Shown here piece by piece: positions 35,426 to 44,293 of a DNA stretch of 64,000 nt. Source of the stretch: JASSUD01 sp031963005 (GTDB lineage Bacteria > Pseudomonadota > Gammaproteobacteria > Burkholderiales > Burkholderiaceae). The stretch spans positions 1 through 64,000 of the forward strand of contig JASSUL010000008.1 in NCBI GenBank assembly GCA_031963005.1, given 5' to 3'. Each line of letters starts with the position of its first letter. Position 1 is the stretch's first letter. The notes beneath the pieces were generated by a model. The model made no database searches. It was not told where the DNA came from and worked only from the letters and a program-made list of their open reading frames with translations. The position numbers and the translations under genes were made by a program.

Positions 35426-35679
35426 GACAAATCTGCTGGTCGATAAAAGTCACCATTTAAACGAGCAGGCTCGAAGTCAATTTCTGCTGCATCAGGCATA
35501 GCCAGTAAATCAATAATGCTTGCTGAACTATCTGTGATCTGCCTGTATTGCTCAATATTGAGTAATACATAGGCTGGTTCGCCACGATCTGTAATAAACA
35601 CGGGCCCATTTTTAGCTGCTTGCTTTGCTTTACTGAGATCCTGGTTGAAGCTTCGGCTGGAAAAGGTGGTAATTATCAT
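35422..35679 (-). CDS. Phd/YefM-type antitoxin
   Basis: This is the antitoxin partner of the PIN toxin. The N-terminal DNA-binding fold is 'TFSSRSFNQDLSKAKQAAKN' then 'PVFITDRGEPAYVLLNIEQY'. The C-terminal ~35 residues should bind the toxin. The start is set at MIITTFSSRS (85 residues) because AAGGGAG precedes it. The longer frame to 35745 is not family-like. Such antitoxins repress their own operon. Confidence 0.9.
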   Translation of the reverse strand: MIITTFSSRSFNQDLSKAKQAAKNGPVFITDRGEPAYVLLNIEQYRQITDSSASIIDLLAMPDAAEIDFEPARLNGDFYRPADLS

Positions 35680-35782
35680 GCTATTCTCCCTTGCTAGCTT
35701 AGAATGTATGTACGTTACTACAAAAAAAGTATGCTGACAATACAAGCATCTAGGCTGATCTTAGAATAAAAAATAAATCAAG

Positions 35783-35863
35783 TTAGCTAGATCCGGCAAC
35801 CTCTATCGTCATCGTGCTGGTTATCGTTTATGTCACTTTGGGACTACTATGCGATACCTTCAA
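35783..35863 (+). pseudogene. Fragment of a second cation-efflux (CDF) gene
   Basis: About 80 bp align with 34503-34583 in the CDF gene, with roughly eleven mismatches. Translated in the same frame the fragment reads 'LDPATSIVIVLVIVYVTLGL' against 'LDPVTSIIVVLVIVYATWGL', so most differences are silent or conservative, and a stop codon precedes it. It is a decayed paralogue, not a fresh copy. With the intact region it brackets the toxin-antitoxin pair. Nothing else is visible in 35864-35967. Confidence 0.7.
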
Positions 35864-35967
35864 CATGTCCGTACAGCGTAGTACCAGGAACATTTACAGC
35901 ATTTAAAAATTCCCCATTACAGAAGGTTTTACCATGATTGCCCCCTGTTTAACTGAAGCATGAATAC

Positions 35968-36216
35968 ATGCTGCTAAGCAAGATGCTTTGCGATCTTTAT
36001 GATAAACAGGCAATGAATTTAGAGGCACTCGACGGTTTCTTCGCAGCGCTTATTTGTGCGCCTCGCACGCTTATGCCAAATGAATACATTCCATTAATAT
36101 GGGGTAGTCAAGCAACCGAAAAAGAAGTGTTTGGCAATGCGCAAGAAGCACAAACATTTAGAGATCTGGTGATATGTCACTGTGCAAAAAGCAAAATGGA
36201 GGCCTGGCGGCAGTAA
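35968..36216 (+). CDS. UPF0149/YecA-family protein, short or truncated
   Basis: The protein has 82 residues. The block 'ALDGFFAALICAPRTLMPNE' followed by YIPLIWG is the hallmark of the UPF0149 (YecA/YgfB) family, whose members are usually 170-220 residues. The C-terminal half, including any SEC-C zinc motif, is missing. No ribosome site is visible. It is probably a gene fragment. The stretch 36217-36383 holds nothing recognisable. Confidence 0.55.
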   Translation: MLLSKMLCDLYDKQAMNLEALDGFFAALICAPRTLMPNEYIPLIWGSQATEKEVFGNAQEAQTFRDLVICHCAKSKMEAWRQ

Positions 36217-36383
36217 TTGTTTCAGGATACTTACCTCTGCAAGTTGCTCATCAAGCTCAATGAATCAAGGATAAGACATGTTGACCATACAAACGCTCCA
36301 TGGCAGATAACTAGAGTGCCTCCATAGCGTGTGTCGGATATAGGCAATATCAACTAAAAACAGTTTTAATAAAGGCATTTTGT

Positions 36384-37619
36384 ATGAATAACAAAAAATC
36401 CATCTTATTCTGCGGGAATGGAATGAGTGCGGAAATTCTTCCGCAAGTGGTTAGTTGGGGATACGATATCAGCGTTATTACTGAGTTCCCTAAGGATCGG
36501 AATCTCGCATCAGCCAGCCAGGTTATTGAAGCTGATAGTCGTAATCCAGCTGCAGCATTAGCGGCGGCGCATACACTCGCTGAAAATGGTATTCGTTTTG
36601 ATGGCGTACTGAGTTTATGTTGGGATTGTGCTATTTCTGTCGCGACGATAGCTGAAAACTTCGGTTTGCATAGCGTAAGCTTGGACACTGCACGTGGAGC
36701 TACGGATAAAGTGCTTAGGTCGCAATTATTCGAAAGAGCTGGTGTGCCTGCGCCCAGATATGCAGAAGTTCATTCGCTGGAAGAATTGCAGCAAGTCGTA
36801 CAAGAATTCATTTTTCCATTGGTGCTTAAGCCTATCGATCGTTCATCAAGCAAAGGTGTAATTAAAGTAGTATCGGCTGATGAAATAGAAAGTGCTTATG
36901 CTTATGCCCTCACATTTTCTTCTGTTAAAACTCTATTGGTAAATGAGTTTGTTCAAGGCACTGAACATAGTACTGAAGGCTTGATGATTGACGGCATTTT
37001 TCATCCAACGGCAATTTCTGACCGTCTATTTCAATACGAAGACCGTAATACATTCGTCGAGATTGGCGACATCATGCCAACGCTGTTGAGCGATGAAATA
37101 GTGGAAGAGGCTTTTGCAGCTACCGAGAAAGCCGCTCTAGCAGTAGGTATTACTAATGGCGTGGCAAAAGGGGATCTCATTTATGTTCCTGGGTGCGGAA
37201 TTCTAATATTTGAAGTCACTGCTCGTCTTGGTGGGCCTCGTTTTGGCACCGAGATGGTTCCTCTTAGCAACGGAACTAATATTCTGAAGGCGGCGATACA
37301 GCAAGCATTGGGAGAAGAAATCGACCGCACGCTTTTGCAACCACGCTATTCAAGAGGAATGGTCAACCGATCTATATTCCCGCCACCTGGACGAGTGATA
37401 TCAATAAGAGGATTAAGCGAAGCTCAATCGTTACCCGGTTTTTATGACTTTAAATGGTGGATGCCGGAGGGGTTAGAAGTTGGTAGCGTGATAAAACCAT
37501 ACGAATATGGTTGTGGAGATGTAGGGTATTTCATTGCCGCTGGCGGGAGCAGGGAAGAGGCTATTGCCCATGCTGATAACATTGAGCACACCATACGTAT
37601 TGAGACGAAAAAGGAATAA
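36384..37619 (+). CDS. ATP-grasp ligase (carboxylate-amine ligase type)
   Basis: This is a predicted ATP-dependent ligase that activates a carboxylate as acyl phosphate and joins it to an amine or amino acid. Of 411 residues, the N-terminal ~100 form a Rossmann-like pre-ATP-grasp domain. The ATP-binding Lys block is 'FPLVLKPIDRSSSKGVIKV' (about 145-163), and the metal/catalytic block is 'GILIFEVTARLGGPRFGTEM' (about 272-291), where the usual Asn of E-x-N is Thr. The C-terminal domain is the extended type seen in L-amino-acid ligases such as BacD. It opens the unusual cluster and faces the SerRS-like gene tail to tail. Confidence 0.82.
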   Translation: MNNKKSILFCGNGMSAEILPQVVSWGYDISVITEFPKDRNLASASQVIEADSRNPAAALAAAHTLAENGIRFDGVLSLCWDCAISVATIAENFGLHSVSLDTARGATDKVLRSQLFERAGVPAPRYAEVHSLEELQQVVQEFIFPLVLKPIDRSSSKGVIKVVSADEIESAYAYALTFSSVKTLLVNEFVQGTEHSTEGLMIDGIFHPTAISDRLFQYEDRNTFVEIGDIMPTLLSDEIVEEAFAATEKAALAVGITNGVAKGDLIYVPGCGILIFEVTARLGGPRFGTEMVPLSNGTNILKAAIQQALGEEIDRTLLQPRYSRGMVNRSIFPPPGRVISIRGLSEAQSLPGFYDFKWWMPEGLEVGSVIKPYEYGCGDVGYFIAAGGSREEAIAHADNIEHTIRIETKKE

Positions 37620-37764
37620 TTAGCTGATGCCCGTTTTTTACATGGAAAAAAGCGAATGAGCGTACAGCCAATAGCCCCTCCAAAAAATGATAAAAAATAA
37701 CGGAGCATATTACTGGCAACTAGGAATAGAAAATCTTAATTTTTGCGCCAGAAAATGTGATTTT

Positions 37765-39036
37765 TCATAAAAATTCATCATTCCCAAAATAAATTCTTAG
37801 GCAAGAAGGGATGCGTACTTTTCCATCCGTTGTCTGATGGTTTTCGAGTATGGGTACAAGGATACGGGGGCTTGCGATAGCAGTATTATTTAAAGTATGA
37901 ACAAACAGAGGCCCCCCTTCTTTTGGGCGGTATCTTATATTTGCACGACGTGCCTGCCAGTCGTGCAGGGTTGAGCAGCTATGCGTCTCACGGTACTTTT
38001 TGAGAGAAGGTATCCATGTTTCAATATCATTCATACGAAACTTGCCCGCGCCCATATCTCCAGTGGAGGCTTCAATTACCTGATAAGGCAGCTCCAGATC
38101 AGTGAGGATACTCTCTGCTATATTTAGTAGATGGTCATGCCAATACGCAGATTCAGCTGAGTCGGAACGGCAGATAACATATTGCTCAATCTTAAAAAAC
38201 TGGTGCACCCGTAGAAGCCCTCTCACATCACGTCCTGCACTTCCTGCCTCGCGACGAAAGCACGAAGAGAAGCCTGCGTAGAGCATAGGCAAGCAACTCT
38301 CATCCAAAAGTTCATTGCTGTGTAGATTTGTTAACGCAATTTCAGCCGTGCCTGCGAGGAACAGATTATCTTTCGGCAATTCATATGCGTCTTCACATGC
38401 CATTGGAAAGTGACCTGTACCAACGAAAGCTTGCTCTCTAGCCATGGCTGGCACGGAGATGTAAGTAAAACCAAGATCGGTAAGTCGGCGAGCTGTGTAA
38501 AGTAACAGAGCCTGCTCAAGCAAGGCCAGGCGTCCTTTCAAACAATATGTTCTGGGGCCTGCGACCTTGACAATCCGCGATAGGTCCGCCCAATCGTTCA
38601 TCTCCATTAAATCAACATGATCGCGCACTTCAAAATCGAAATGGCGCGGTTCCCCTACCTGTCGTATGACGATATTCGCCGCTTCATCTGGTCCAACCGG
38701 CGCTTTATTCCAAGGAATGCTTGGGATTCGCAGCAGCAAATTTTTCAGTTCATGCTCAATGGGGGAAATTTCTGCTTCATGAACTTTGATCATTGCGCCG
38801 ATATCTTTAGACTGTTGACTTAAAGCAACGCGCTCTTCTAACGAAGATTTAGCGAAAGTATCGCTTAACTGGTTTCTTTCCTGGCGCATTGCCTCCAGTT
38901 TCGCACGTGAATTACGTAATTCTACGTCGAGCTTCAGAAGACGATCCAGATCAAGAGAGATATTCTTTTTTGCAATGGCTTGGCGAACAAGCTCTGCATG
39001 GCTGCGAATAAAATTTAAAGAAAGCACATTAAACAC
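37765..39036 (-). CDS. Seryl-tRNA synthetase homologue in biosynthetic cluster
   Basis: This is a class II synthetase of 423 residues from a GTG. The full N-terminal tRNA-binding coiled-coil arm is present (residues 1-105), so it is not a truncated carrier-protein ligase. The serine-pocket TAE motif ('GTAEIALTNL'), motif 2 ('FRREAGSAGRDVRGLLRVHQ') and the Glu in 'KIEQ' are kept. Motif 3 reads 'TLNNTAIASPRILVPILENH', whereas ordinary SerRS have LNG(S/T)GLAVGR. The ISSCSNC block is changed to 'THSCSTLHD'. It should still activate serine or a relative. Its place among biosynthetic genes suggests a resistant duplicate or an enzyme supplying seryl-tRNA/seryl-AMP. It may alternatively be the only SerRS. 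Confidence 0.85.
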   Translation of the reverse strand: MFNVLSLNFIRSHAELVRQAIAKKNISLDLDRLLKLDVELRNSRAKLEAMRQERNQLSDTFAKSSLEERVALSQQSKDIGAMIKVHEAEISPIEHELKNLLLRIPSIPWNKAPVGPDEAANIVIRQVGEPRHFDFEVRDHVDLMEMNDWADLSRIVKVAGPRTYCLKGRLALLEQALLLYTARRLTDLGFTYISVPAMAREQAFVGTGHFPMACEDAYELPKDNLFLAGTAEIALTNLHSNELLDESCLPMLYAGFSSCFRREAGSAGRDVRGLLRVHQFFKIEQYVICRSDSAESAYWHDHLLNIAESILTDLELPYQVIEASTGDMGAGKFRMNDIETWIPSLKKYRETHSCSTLHDWQARRANIRYRPKEGGPLFVHTLNNTAIASPRILVPILENHQTTDGKVRIPSCLRIYFGNDEFL

Positions 39037-39370
39037 CCTATATTATATTGTAGCCTAATCTATTAATCTGCATGACTTTATATGCTACCGTTAATAGCGC
39101 TTTTAAGGCATTATTTTCTGAGTTTAAAATATGAATTTCAAAGAAGGCATATGCTGATATACGCACAGATAAGTGCTTATCTCGTATAATAATGTATGTA
39201 ATAAATTTTCGCAAATAAAAATAGATATATTCTTCACGGCTGGCGCTGGCATTTTTCCTGCGCTTAATAATTCATATTGATGCGTAAATTCAAGCTATTG
39301 AGTTGTGTATTTTTTTTATTAATTCAATAACTTTTTTACAGGAATTATAAAGAAATAATAAATTTTACAG
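39037..39370. other. Divergent AT-rich promoter region in the cluster
   Basis: This 334-bp gap lies between the SerRS-like gene (minus) and the MFS gene (plus). A TATAAT-like sequence on the minus strand at about 39041-39046 lies too near the SerRS start to be a usual promoter with leader. No gene is seen. Confidence 0.4.
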
Positions 39371-40549
39371 ATGGAGAAAATTATTTATTGGCGAGTGGCA
39401 ATGGCCTCAGGAGCCATGCTTGGGTGTATTTTAGGGATTACTGGCGGGTTTTCCATATTTTCCATTGGATTTTCCAAGGAATTTGGAGTAAATCATGCAG
39501 ATTCTTCAGCTTTATTTTCAATGTATCTTATGGCAAGTGCCGTATCTGCTCCTTTTGTAGGAAAATTTGCTGATAGATATAATCCTTTTAAAATAGTATG
39601 TTTTACATTTCCATTATTTGGCGCCGCGCTAATAGCATGCGCGCATGTAAAATCCTTTAATCAATTGTATTTTCTATATATAGGAATTATTTCTTTAGCA
39701 TCAAATTTTACGATCATATCTTGTCAATTGATAATAGCAAATTATTACAAAACTAATTATGGAAAAGCGCTGGGGATAGCTTTTGCTCTAATAGGTGTGT
39801 GCGATTTTCTGCTGCTGACTGGCTTGGGTAATTTAGTTGAGTATTATGGTTGGCGGCAAGCCTATTTGGTTGGTGCGCTAGTATCATTGGTTACTTTAAT
39901 ATTTTTCATATATCTAGCATGCGATACATCAATATTAAAGCGCGCGCCGGTGAAAATATTGCATCCGTCCAATGCAAGCCATATAAGAAAATGGGGCTTT
40001 TTATTAACAGCTGCATTTGCAGTCAGCTTTATGGATTTCACTGTTTTCCAAAATTTGGCCCCTTACTTGAAAACCAGAAATATAAGCACCAGTTTATCTG
40101 GATTCATGCTTGGAATAGCGGCTTTTGGATATATGGCTGGCCAATTAATAGGCGGAAATTTATCGGATAATTACTCGAAAAGACTAGTAGCAGCTTTATC
40201 AGGAATAATTTTTTCGTTTAGCATCCTGATTATTAAATTTTTCATTCCCATTGCTTTTTTATTCCCATTTGTTTGGCTGCTTGGATTAAGCATTGGATGC
40301 TCAATTGTTTGCCGCTCTGCAACAATAGCGGATATTTTTTTGGGTTCTTCTTTAGGAAAAGCTACGGGTATTGTCCAAATTTTTAGCGCTTTAGGGGCAG
40401 CAGCTGGTACTTTACTAGGAGGTTATGGTTACGATAAGTTTGGTAGTTATAACCTTTCATTTATGGCTTCTCTATGCGCAAGCTGTTTATGGATTTTTTC
40501 TATATATATGTGTGGCACTCCAAGAAAGATTATCGAAAAGACTGTTTAA
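39371..40549 (+). CDS. MFS transporter, probable exporter of cluster product
   Basis: This major facilitator protein has 392 residues and about 12 membrane segments. The MFS loop 2-3 signature appears as 'GKFADRYNPFK' (near residue 64) and again after TM8 as 'GGNLSDNYSKR'. The fold is that of the small-molecule/monocarboxylate-type MFS ('RVAMASGAMLGCILGITGGF' start). It is clearly more AT-rich than the four genes that follow, so it may have been recruited separately. Export of the product or self-protection, as with BacE in bacilysin producers, is inferred from location. Uptake cannot be excluded. Confidence 0.8.
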   Translation: MEKIIYWRVAMASGAMLGCILGITGGFSIFSIGFSKEFGVNHADSSALFSMYLMASAVSAPFVGKFADRYNPFKIVCFTFPLFGAALIACAHVKSFNQLYFLYIGIISLASNFTIISCQLIIANYYKTNYGKALGIAFALIGVCDFLLLTGLGNLVEYYGWRQAYLVGALVSLVTLIFFIYLACDTSILKRAPVKILHPSNASHIRKWGFLLTAAFAVSFMDFTVFQNLAPYLKTRNISTSLSGFMLGIAAFGYMAGQLIGGNLSDNYSKRLVAALSGIIFSFSILIIKFFIPIAFLFPFVWLLGLSIGCSIVCRSATIADIFLGSSLGKATGIVQIFSALGAAAGTLLGGYGYDKFGSYNLSFMASLCASCLWIFSIYMCGTPRKIIEKTV

Positions 40550-40661
40550 AATATTACCCCCCCAACATTAGAGAAAATTTTATTATAAGGCGATCCGAAA
40601 TCCTGGCTGCAAGCATTATATCTATGCATCGATCATCGCATTCCATTACAGAGAGAAAATA

Positions 40662-42254
40662 ATGCATATCAATGGATATGATCTCGATACCTCAATATTA
40701 GCTATGCTTGCTCGCTCAACTGAACCGAATATCGAGCTCGACCCCATTCAGATGGAGAAGGTTGGGCGCTCTCGTGCGATGCTTGAAAGCGCGGTTGCCG
40801 AGGGAGAGGTCATCTACGGTGTTAATACAAGTATGGGCGGGTTTGTAAAATGGTTAATCCCCATCGGAAAAGCGAACGAGCTCCAGATAAATTTGATTTC
40901 TTCAGTAGCCTCAAATGTCGGTCCTTACTTTGAGGATAAGGTAGTACGGGCAGCAATGATCGCTCGTTGTAATTCTTTGGTCCGTGGGCATTCTGCAATC
41001 CAGCCAAAGCATCTTCAGACCCTTGTAGATATGGTCAATCGCAACGTTATTCCTTGTGTTCCAGAAAAAGGTTCTCTGGGAGCTAGCGGTGATCTTGGTC
41101 CCCTCGCAGCGATTGCTTTAGTCTGCACAGGACGTTGGCGCGCACGCTATCACGGCGAAGTCATGCCAGCTGCTGAGGCATTAGCCAAAGCGGGCATTGA
41201 ACCAATGCATCTCAGCTACAAAGAAGGCTTAGCCCTAGTTAACGGGACATCTTTCATGACCGGCCTAGCCTCCCTCCTGGTCGATGAAATCGAGACACTG
41301 CTGAAGTCTTACTATATTTTGACTGCCCTTTCATTGGAAGCGCTGCATGGCCGTATTGGCCCGTTCGACCCGGCCGTCCACATTGCGAAAAACCACACAG
41401 GGCAACTAGATATTGCGCGATTCATTACTAATCTGCTGAAAGGCAGCAAGATGGTAGTGCACGATCAGATAGTGGAAGAGGCCTTACGGAAATCTATGGG
41501 GGAGCAAGCTCACGAAGGCAGTGCACCTATCGAAGATGCATATTCTTTGCGTTGCTCACCACAGATTCTTGGCCCGATACGGGACATTATGGCCTTTGTC
41601 AAACGGATCGTTGAAGAGGAATTAAACTCGAGTAGTGATAATCCTCTAGCTCTGCCAGACGATGGGAAAATACTCCACAATGGTAATTTCCATGGTCAAT
41701 ATATTTCTATGGCAATGGACAATATTTCCATGTGCCTAACCTCCTTATGCAATCTATCAGAACGCCGTATTGACCGTTTTCTTGACGCATCGAATAGCAA
41801 TGGACTTCCGCCATTTTTGTGTCGAGAGAATCCAGGACTGCGGCTTGGTCTGATGGGTGGGCAATTTATGGCGACATCAGTGACGGCAGAAATACGCTCG
41901 ATGTGCGTTCCAGTTTCCATTCAGACACTTACCTCCACTGCTGATTTTCAAGATCATGTTTCACTCGGCCTAGTTGCTGCCAGGCGCGCGCGCGATATTT
42001 TGCATAATGCTTATTTCGTCTTGGCCTTTGAACTTATCTGCGCCTGTCAGGCTGCTGATATTCGAGGGGTTGAGCGATTGTCTTCTCCTACCGCTACGGT
42101 CCATAAAATCGTTCGACACGCCATCCCTTATCTGGACCATGACGAGCCTATGACAGACTTAATCGAGGAAGCTGCTCATATTCTTGCCTCAGGTAGATTA
42201 ACTACAGTGCTTGAAGAATCTATCGGCCTTCTGGATGAATTATTTCTGCCTTAA
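40662..42254 (+). CDS. MIO-type aminomutase/ammonia-lyase, AdmH-like phenylalanine 2,3-aminomutase
   Basis: The protein has 530 residues. The MIO cofactor forms from Ala-Ser-Gly in 'EKGSLGASGDLGPLAAIALV'. The catalytic Tyr lies in 'VIYGVNTSMGGFV'. Unlike histidine or tyrosine ammonia-lyases (SHAAGVG) it has 'LISSVASNVGPYF', and the C-terminal half ('SNSNGLPPFLCRENPGLRLG', 'LMGGQFMATSVTAEIR', 'SIQTLTSTADFQDHVS', 'FELICACQAADIRG') closely follows what I recall of AdmH, the andrimid phenylalanine 2,3-aminomutase. The predicted reaction is L-alpha-phenylalanine (or tyrosine) to the beta-amino acid, possibly with cinnamate as side product. No hut genes are nearby, which argues against histidine breakdown. 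Confidence 0.8.
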   Translation: MHINGYDLDTSILAMLARSTEPNIELDPIQMEKVGRSRAMLESAVAEGEVIYGVNTSMGGFVKWLIPIGKANELQINLISSVASNVGPYFEDKVVRAAMIARCNSLVRGHSAIQPKHLQTLVDMVNRNVIPCVPEKGSLGASGDLGPLAAIALVCTGRWRARYHGEVMPAAEALAKAGIEPMHLSYKEGLALVNGTSFMTGLASLLVDEIETLLKSYYILTALSLEALHGRIGPFDPAVHIAKNHTGQLDIARFITNLLKGSKMVVHDQIVEEALRKSMGEQAHEGSAPIEDAYSLRCSPQILGPIRDIMAFVKRIVEEELNSSSDNPLALPDDGKILHNGNFHGQYISMAMDNISMCLTSLCNLSERRIDRFLDASNSNGLPPFLCRENPGLRLGLMGGQFMATSVTAEIRSMCVPVSIQTLTSTADFQDHVSLGLVAARRARDILHNAYFVLAFELICACQAADIRGVERLSSPTATVHKIVRHAIPYLDHDEPMTDLIEEAAHILASGRLTTVLEESIGLLDELFLP

Positions 42255-42344
42255 ATGCTAGTCAGTTAATCAAGAATGCAATTTTACGGCGCAAGTACGA
42301 GAAATACTTGCAGTTGCTTTATAAAACCCTAGCCAGAGAAGCGG

Positions 42345-43460
42345 ATGAGAATTTTAAGCGTTTATTATGGAAACCAGCAGGCCGGATGCTGGCACCGACT
42401 AGTTCGTTTGCTTACGGCTTTGGGGAATGAGGGCCATCATATTGTTCTTTTAACATCACAACCTAGTAATTTAGCGCATCCACGGATTACAGTACATTCC
42501 ATTGGCCGTAACTGCATTCGACCTTCTCTTTTGCATTTATCATTATTTTTACTACGTGCATGCGTATTGGCTTTTGTTCTAAAACGCCATGAGACTTTTG
42601 ACCGTTGCATTGTTTTTGATTGCCATAATGCATTGGCTCTTGTGCCACTACGGCGACTGTTTCATATACCCCTCTTCCTTTGTATTCGGGGTGTCTATTT
42701 TCATAAAGATATATTCAAGTCCAAAAACCACCTGAAGAGATGGTTAATCCGCTGGTTGAATTTAACCGGATATTACGCCGCAGACAGAGTGATATTTGTG
42801 TCGCGTGCAACACAAATATCTATGGTGGAGCATGCCGGCTCTTCTCGCAGGCCTGAAAAAGTAGTTCCAAATGATTTGGTTCTACAAAAACAGGCACTAG
42901 TTAATCGTAAGGGTAGCTCTACAGGGCAACCTATCGTTTTTGGCTATCTGGGCCAATTGGTCGGTCGCAAGAATGTCGGGCTGCTGATTACTAGCTTTGC
43001 CATGGCAGATTGCCCAAAACATCTGATAATACAAGGAGAAGGGGTAAATAAGGCGCAGCTGGCTGCTCAGGCGCACAGCTTGGGAATGAACAGCAGCATA
43101 ACCTTTAGGAGTTGGGATAAGAACGTCCAAGAATTTTTCGATCAAATCGATGTATTCGTACTCCCTAGTCTGTTTGACGATGCATCTAATAGCCTTCTTG
43201 AAGCGCTAGGTTATGGAAAAATTGTGCTTGCTGCCGATAGCGGTGGCAGCAGCGAAATTCTTGCCTACGATAAAGAACTTCTTTTTTCCCCACAAAATGG
43301 TCAGGATCAACTGACAAGGCGTCTGACCAGGTTAAGCCTGGACTCAGACTATCGGCGAGATTTGGCAGCTCGTTGTAGATCTGCAAGCCTTCAGTGGGTA
43401 TTTGATTGGGAGCAAAGGATGAAGCACGCACTGATAATCCCCCGTCCCGGACGATCTTAA
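42345..43460 (+). CDS. GT-B glycosyltransferase (GT4-like)
   Basis: The protein has 371 residues. The N-terminal acceptor domain begins 'MRILSVYYGNQQAGCWHRL'. The C-terminal donor domain has 'FGYLGQLVGRKNVGLLITSF', the 'HLIIQGEGV' turn, and the nucleotide-sugar block 'LPSLFDDASNSLLEALGYGK'. In that block the usual E-x7-E reads D-x6-E, a moderate departure. GT4 enzymes transfer a sugar from a nucleotide sugar with retention. In this cluster it could add a sugar to the aminoacyl product. A role in cell-surface polysaccharide with the epimerase at 46191 is the alternative. Confidence 0.8.
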   Translation: MRILSVYYGNQQAGCWHRLVRLLTALGNEGHHIVLLTSQPSNLAHPRITVHSIGRNCIRPSLLHLSLFLLRACVLAFVLKRHETFDRCIVFDCHNALALVPLRRLFHIPLFLCIRGVYFHKDIFKSKNHLKRWLIRWLNLTGYYAADRVIFVSRATQISMVEHAGSSRRPEKVVPNDLVLQKQALVNRKGSSTGQPIVFGYLGQLVGRKNVGLLITSFAMADCPKHLIIQGEGVNKAQLAAQAHSLGMNSSITFRSWDKNVQEFFDQIDVFVLPSLFDDASNSLLEALGYGKIVLAADSGGSSEILAYDKELLFSPQNGQDQLTRRLTRLSLDSDYRRDLAARCRSASLQWVFDWEQRMKHALIIPRPGRS

Positions 43461-43483
43461 TTAATCTTCAAAACAGGGGCCAA

Positions 43484-44293
43484 ATGTTAAACCTGAATAA
43501 CTGTCACATACCTGCGCGACCCAACACACGAGAAAGTGCCATTGCGACTGCAGGGCAAGACCTTAATCAGTTAAGCGTAAAGCAGATTTCGCTGAAGACT
43601 GGGGAAGTATTATCTGGGAGGATTCACGCTGAATTAGAAACCGTCTTGGTTCTTCTAGAAGGCGAACTCACCTTCAATGTAGGAGGAACGGATTATTACA
43701 TGGTGCGAAGCAGCCCTTTTGATGACCTTCCAGAAGCATTATTCCTCCCAGCTGGCTGTGAATGGTCAATCACCACCACAGCCTTACGCTGCTCTCGCGT
43801 TATCAGCTGTGATGTGGCAATCCAAAATACAGGGGAAAACACACATTCTCCACTAGCGATCTGCAAAGGCGACATAACTACTTTAGAGAGGGGGCGCGGC
43901 AGCTATCTACGGCGCATCAATAACATCATTGGGGAGAGTTTCCCCGCACGTAAATTACTTTGTGGGGAGACGCTAAATCCTCCTGGTAATTGGTCTTCTT
44001 ATCCGCCTCATAAACATGACACTGACGTGCCCGGATTGGAATCGGTTCATGAAGAGGTATATGTTTATTCGGTTGCGCCCTCTCCAGGTTGGGGATATCA
44101 GGAGATATATTCGCCTAAACATGGAAAAAGCATGGTTTGGCGAGTTAAGCATGGTGATGCTTGCCTGATACCGTTTGGCTACCATCCTGTTGTAGCCGCT
44201 CCAGACTACTCTTTGCACTACTTCTGGGTTTTAGCAGGAGAAAGCCGAAAATTAATGATGAATGAGGATCCTCATTTCTCACCCTCTCTTTGA
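43484..44293 (+). CDS. IolB-type bicupin isomerase (5-deoxyglucuronate isomerase family)
   Basis: This is a two-cupin protein of 269 residues from ATG 43484 (MLNLNNCHIP), with AGGGGC just upstream. A longer frame from 43406 overlaps the glycosyltransferase gene. The second cupin has 'GNWSSYPPHKHDTD' and 'HEEVYVYSVAPSPGWGYQEI', then 'DACLIPFGYHPVVAAPDYSL', all typical of IolB with its metal-binding His and Glu. IolB converts 5-deoxyglucuronate to 2-deoxy-5-ketogluconate in inositol breakdown. No other iol gene is here, so a biosynthetic sugar-acid isomerase is more likely. Its TGA overlaps the aminotransferase start (TGATG). Confidence 0.82.
   Translation: MLNLNNCHIPARPNTRESAIATAGQDLNQLSVKQISLKTGEVLSGRIHAELETVLVLLEGELTFNVGGTDYYMVRSSPFDDLPEALFLPAGCEWSITTTALRCSRVISCDVAIQNTGENTHSPLAICKGDITTLERGRGSYLRRINNIIGESFPARKLLCGETLNPPGNWSSYPPHKHDTDVPGLESVHEEVYVYSVAPSPGWGYQEIYSPKHGKSMVWRVKHGDACLIPFGYHPVVAAPDYSLHYFWVLAGESRKLMMNEDPHFSPSL

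Noticed and set aside
40662..42254. Annotation as histidine ammonia-lyase HutH
   Set aside because: The MIO core is common to all such enzymes. The substrate-pocket and C-terminal blocks fit the AdmH group better, and no hutU, hutI or hutG is adjacent.
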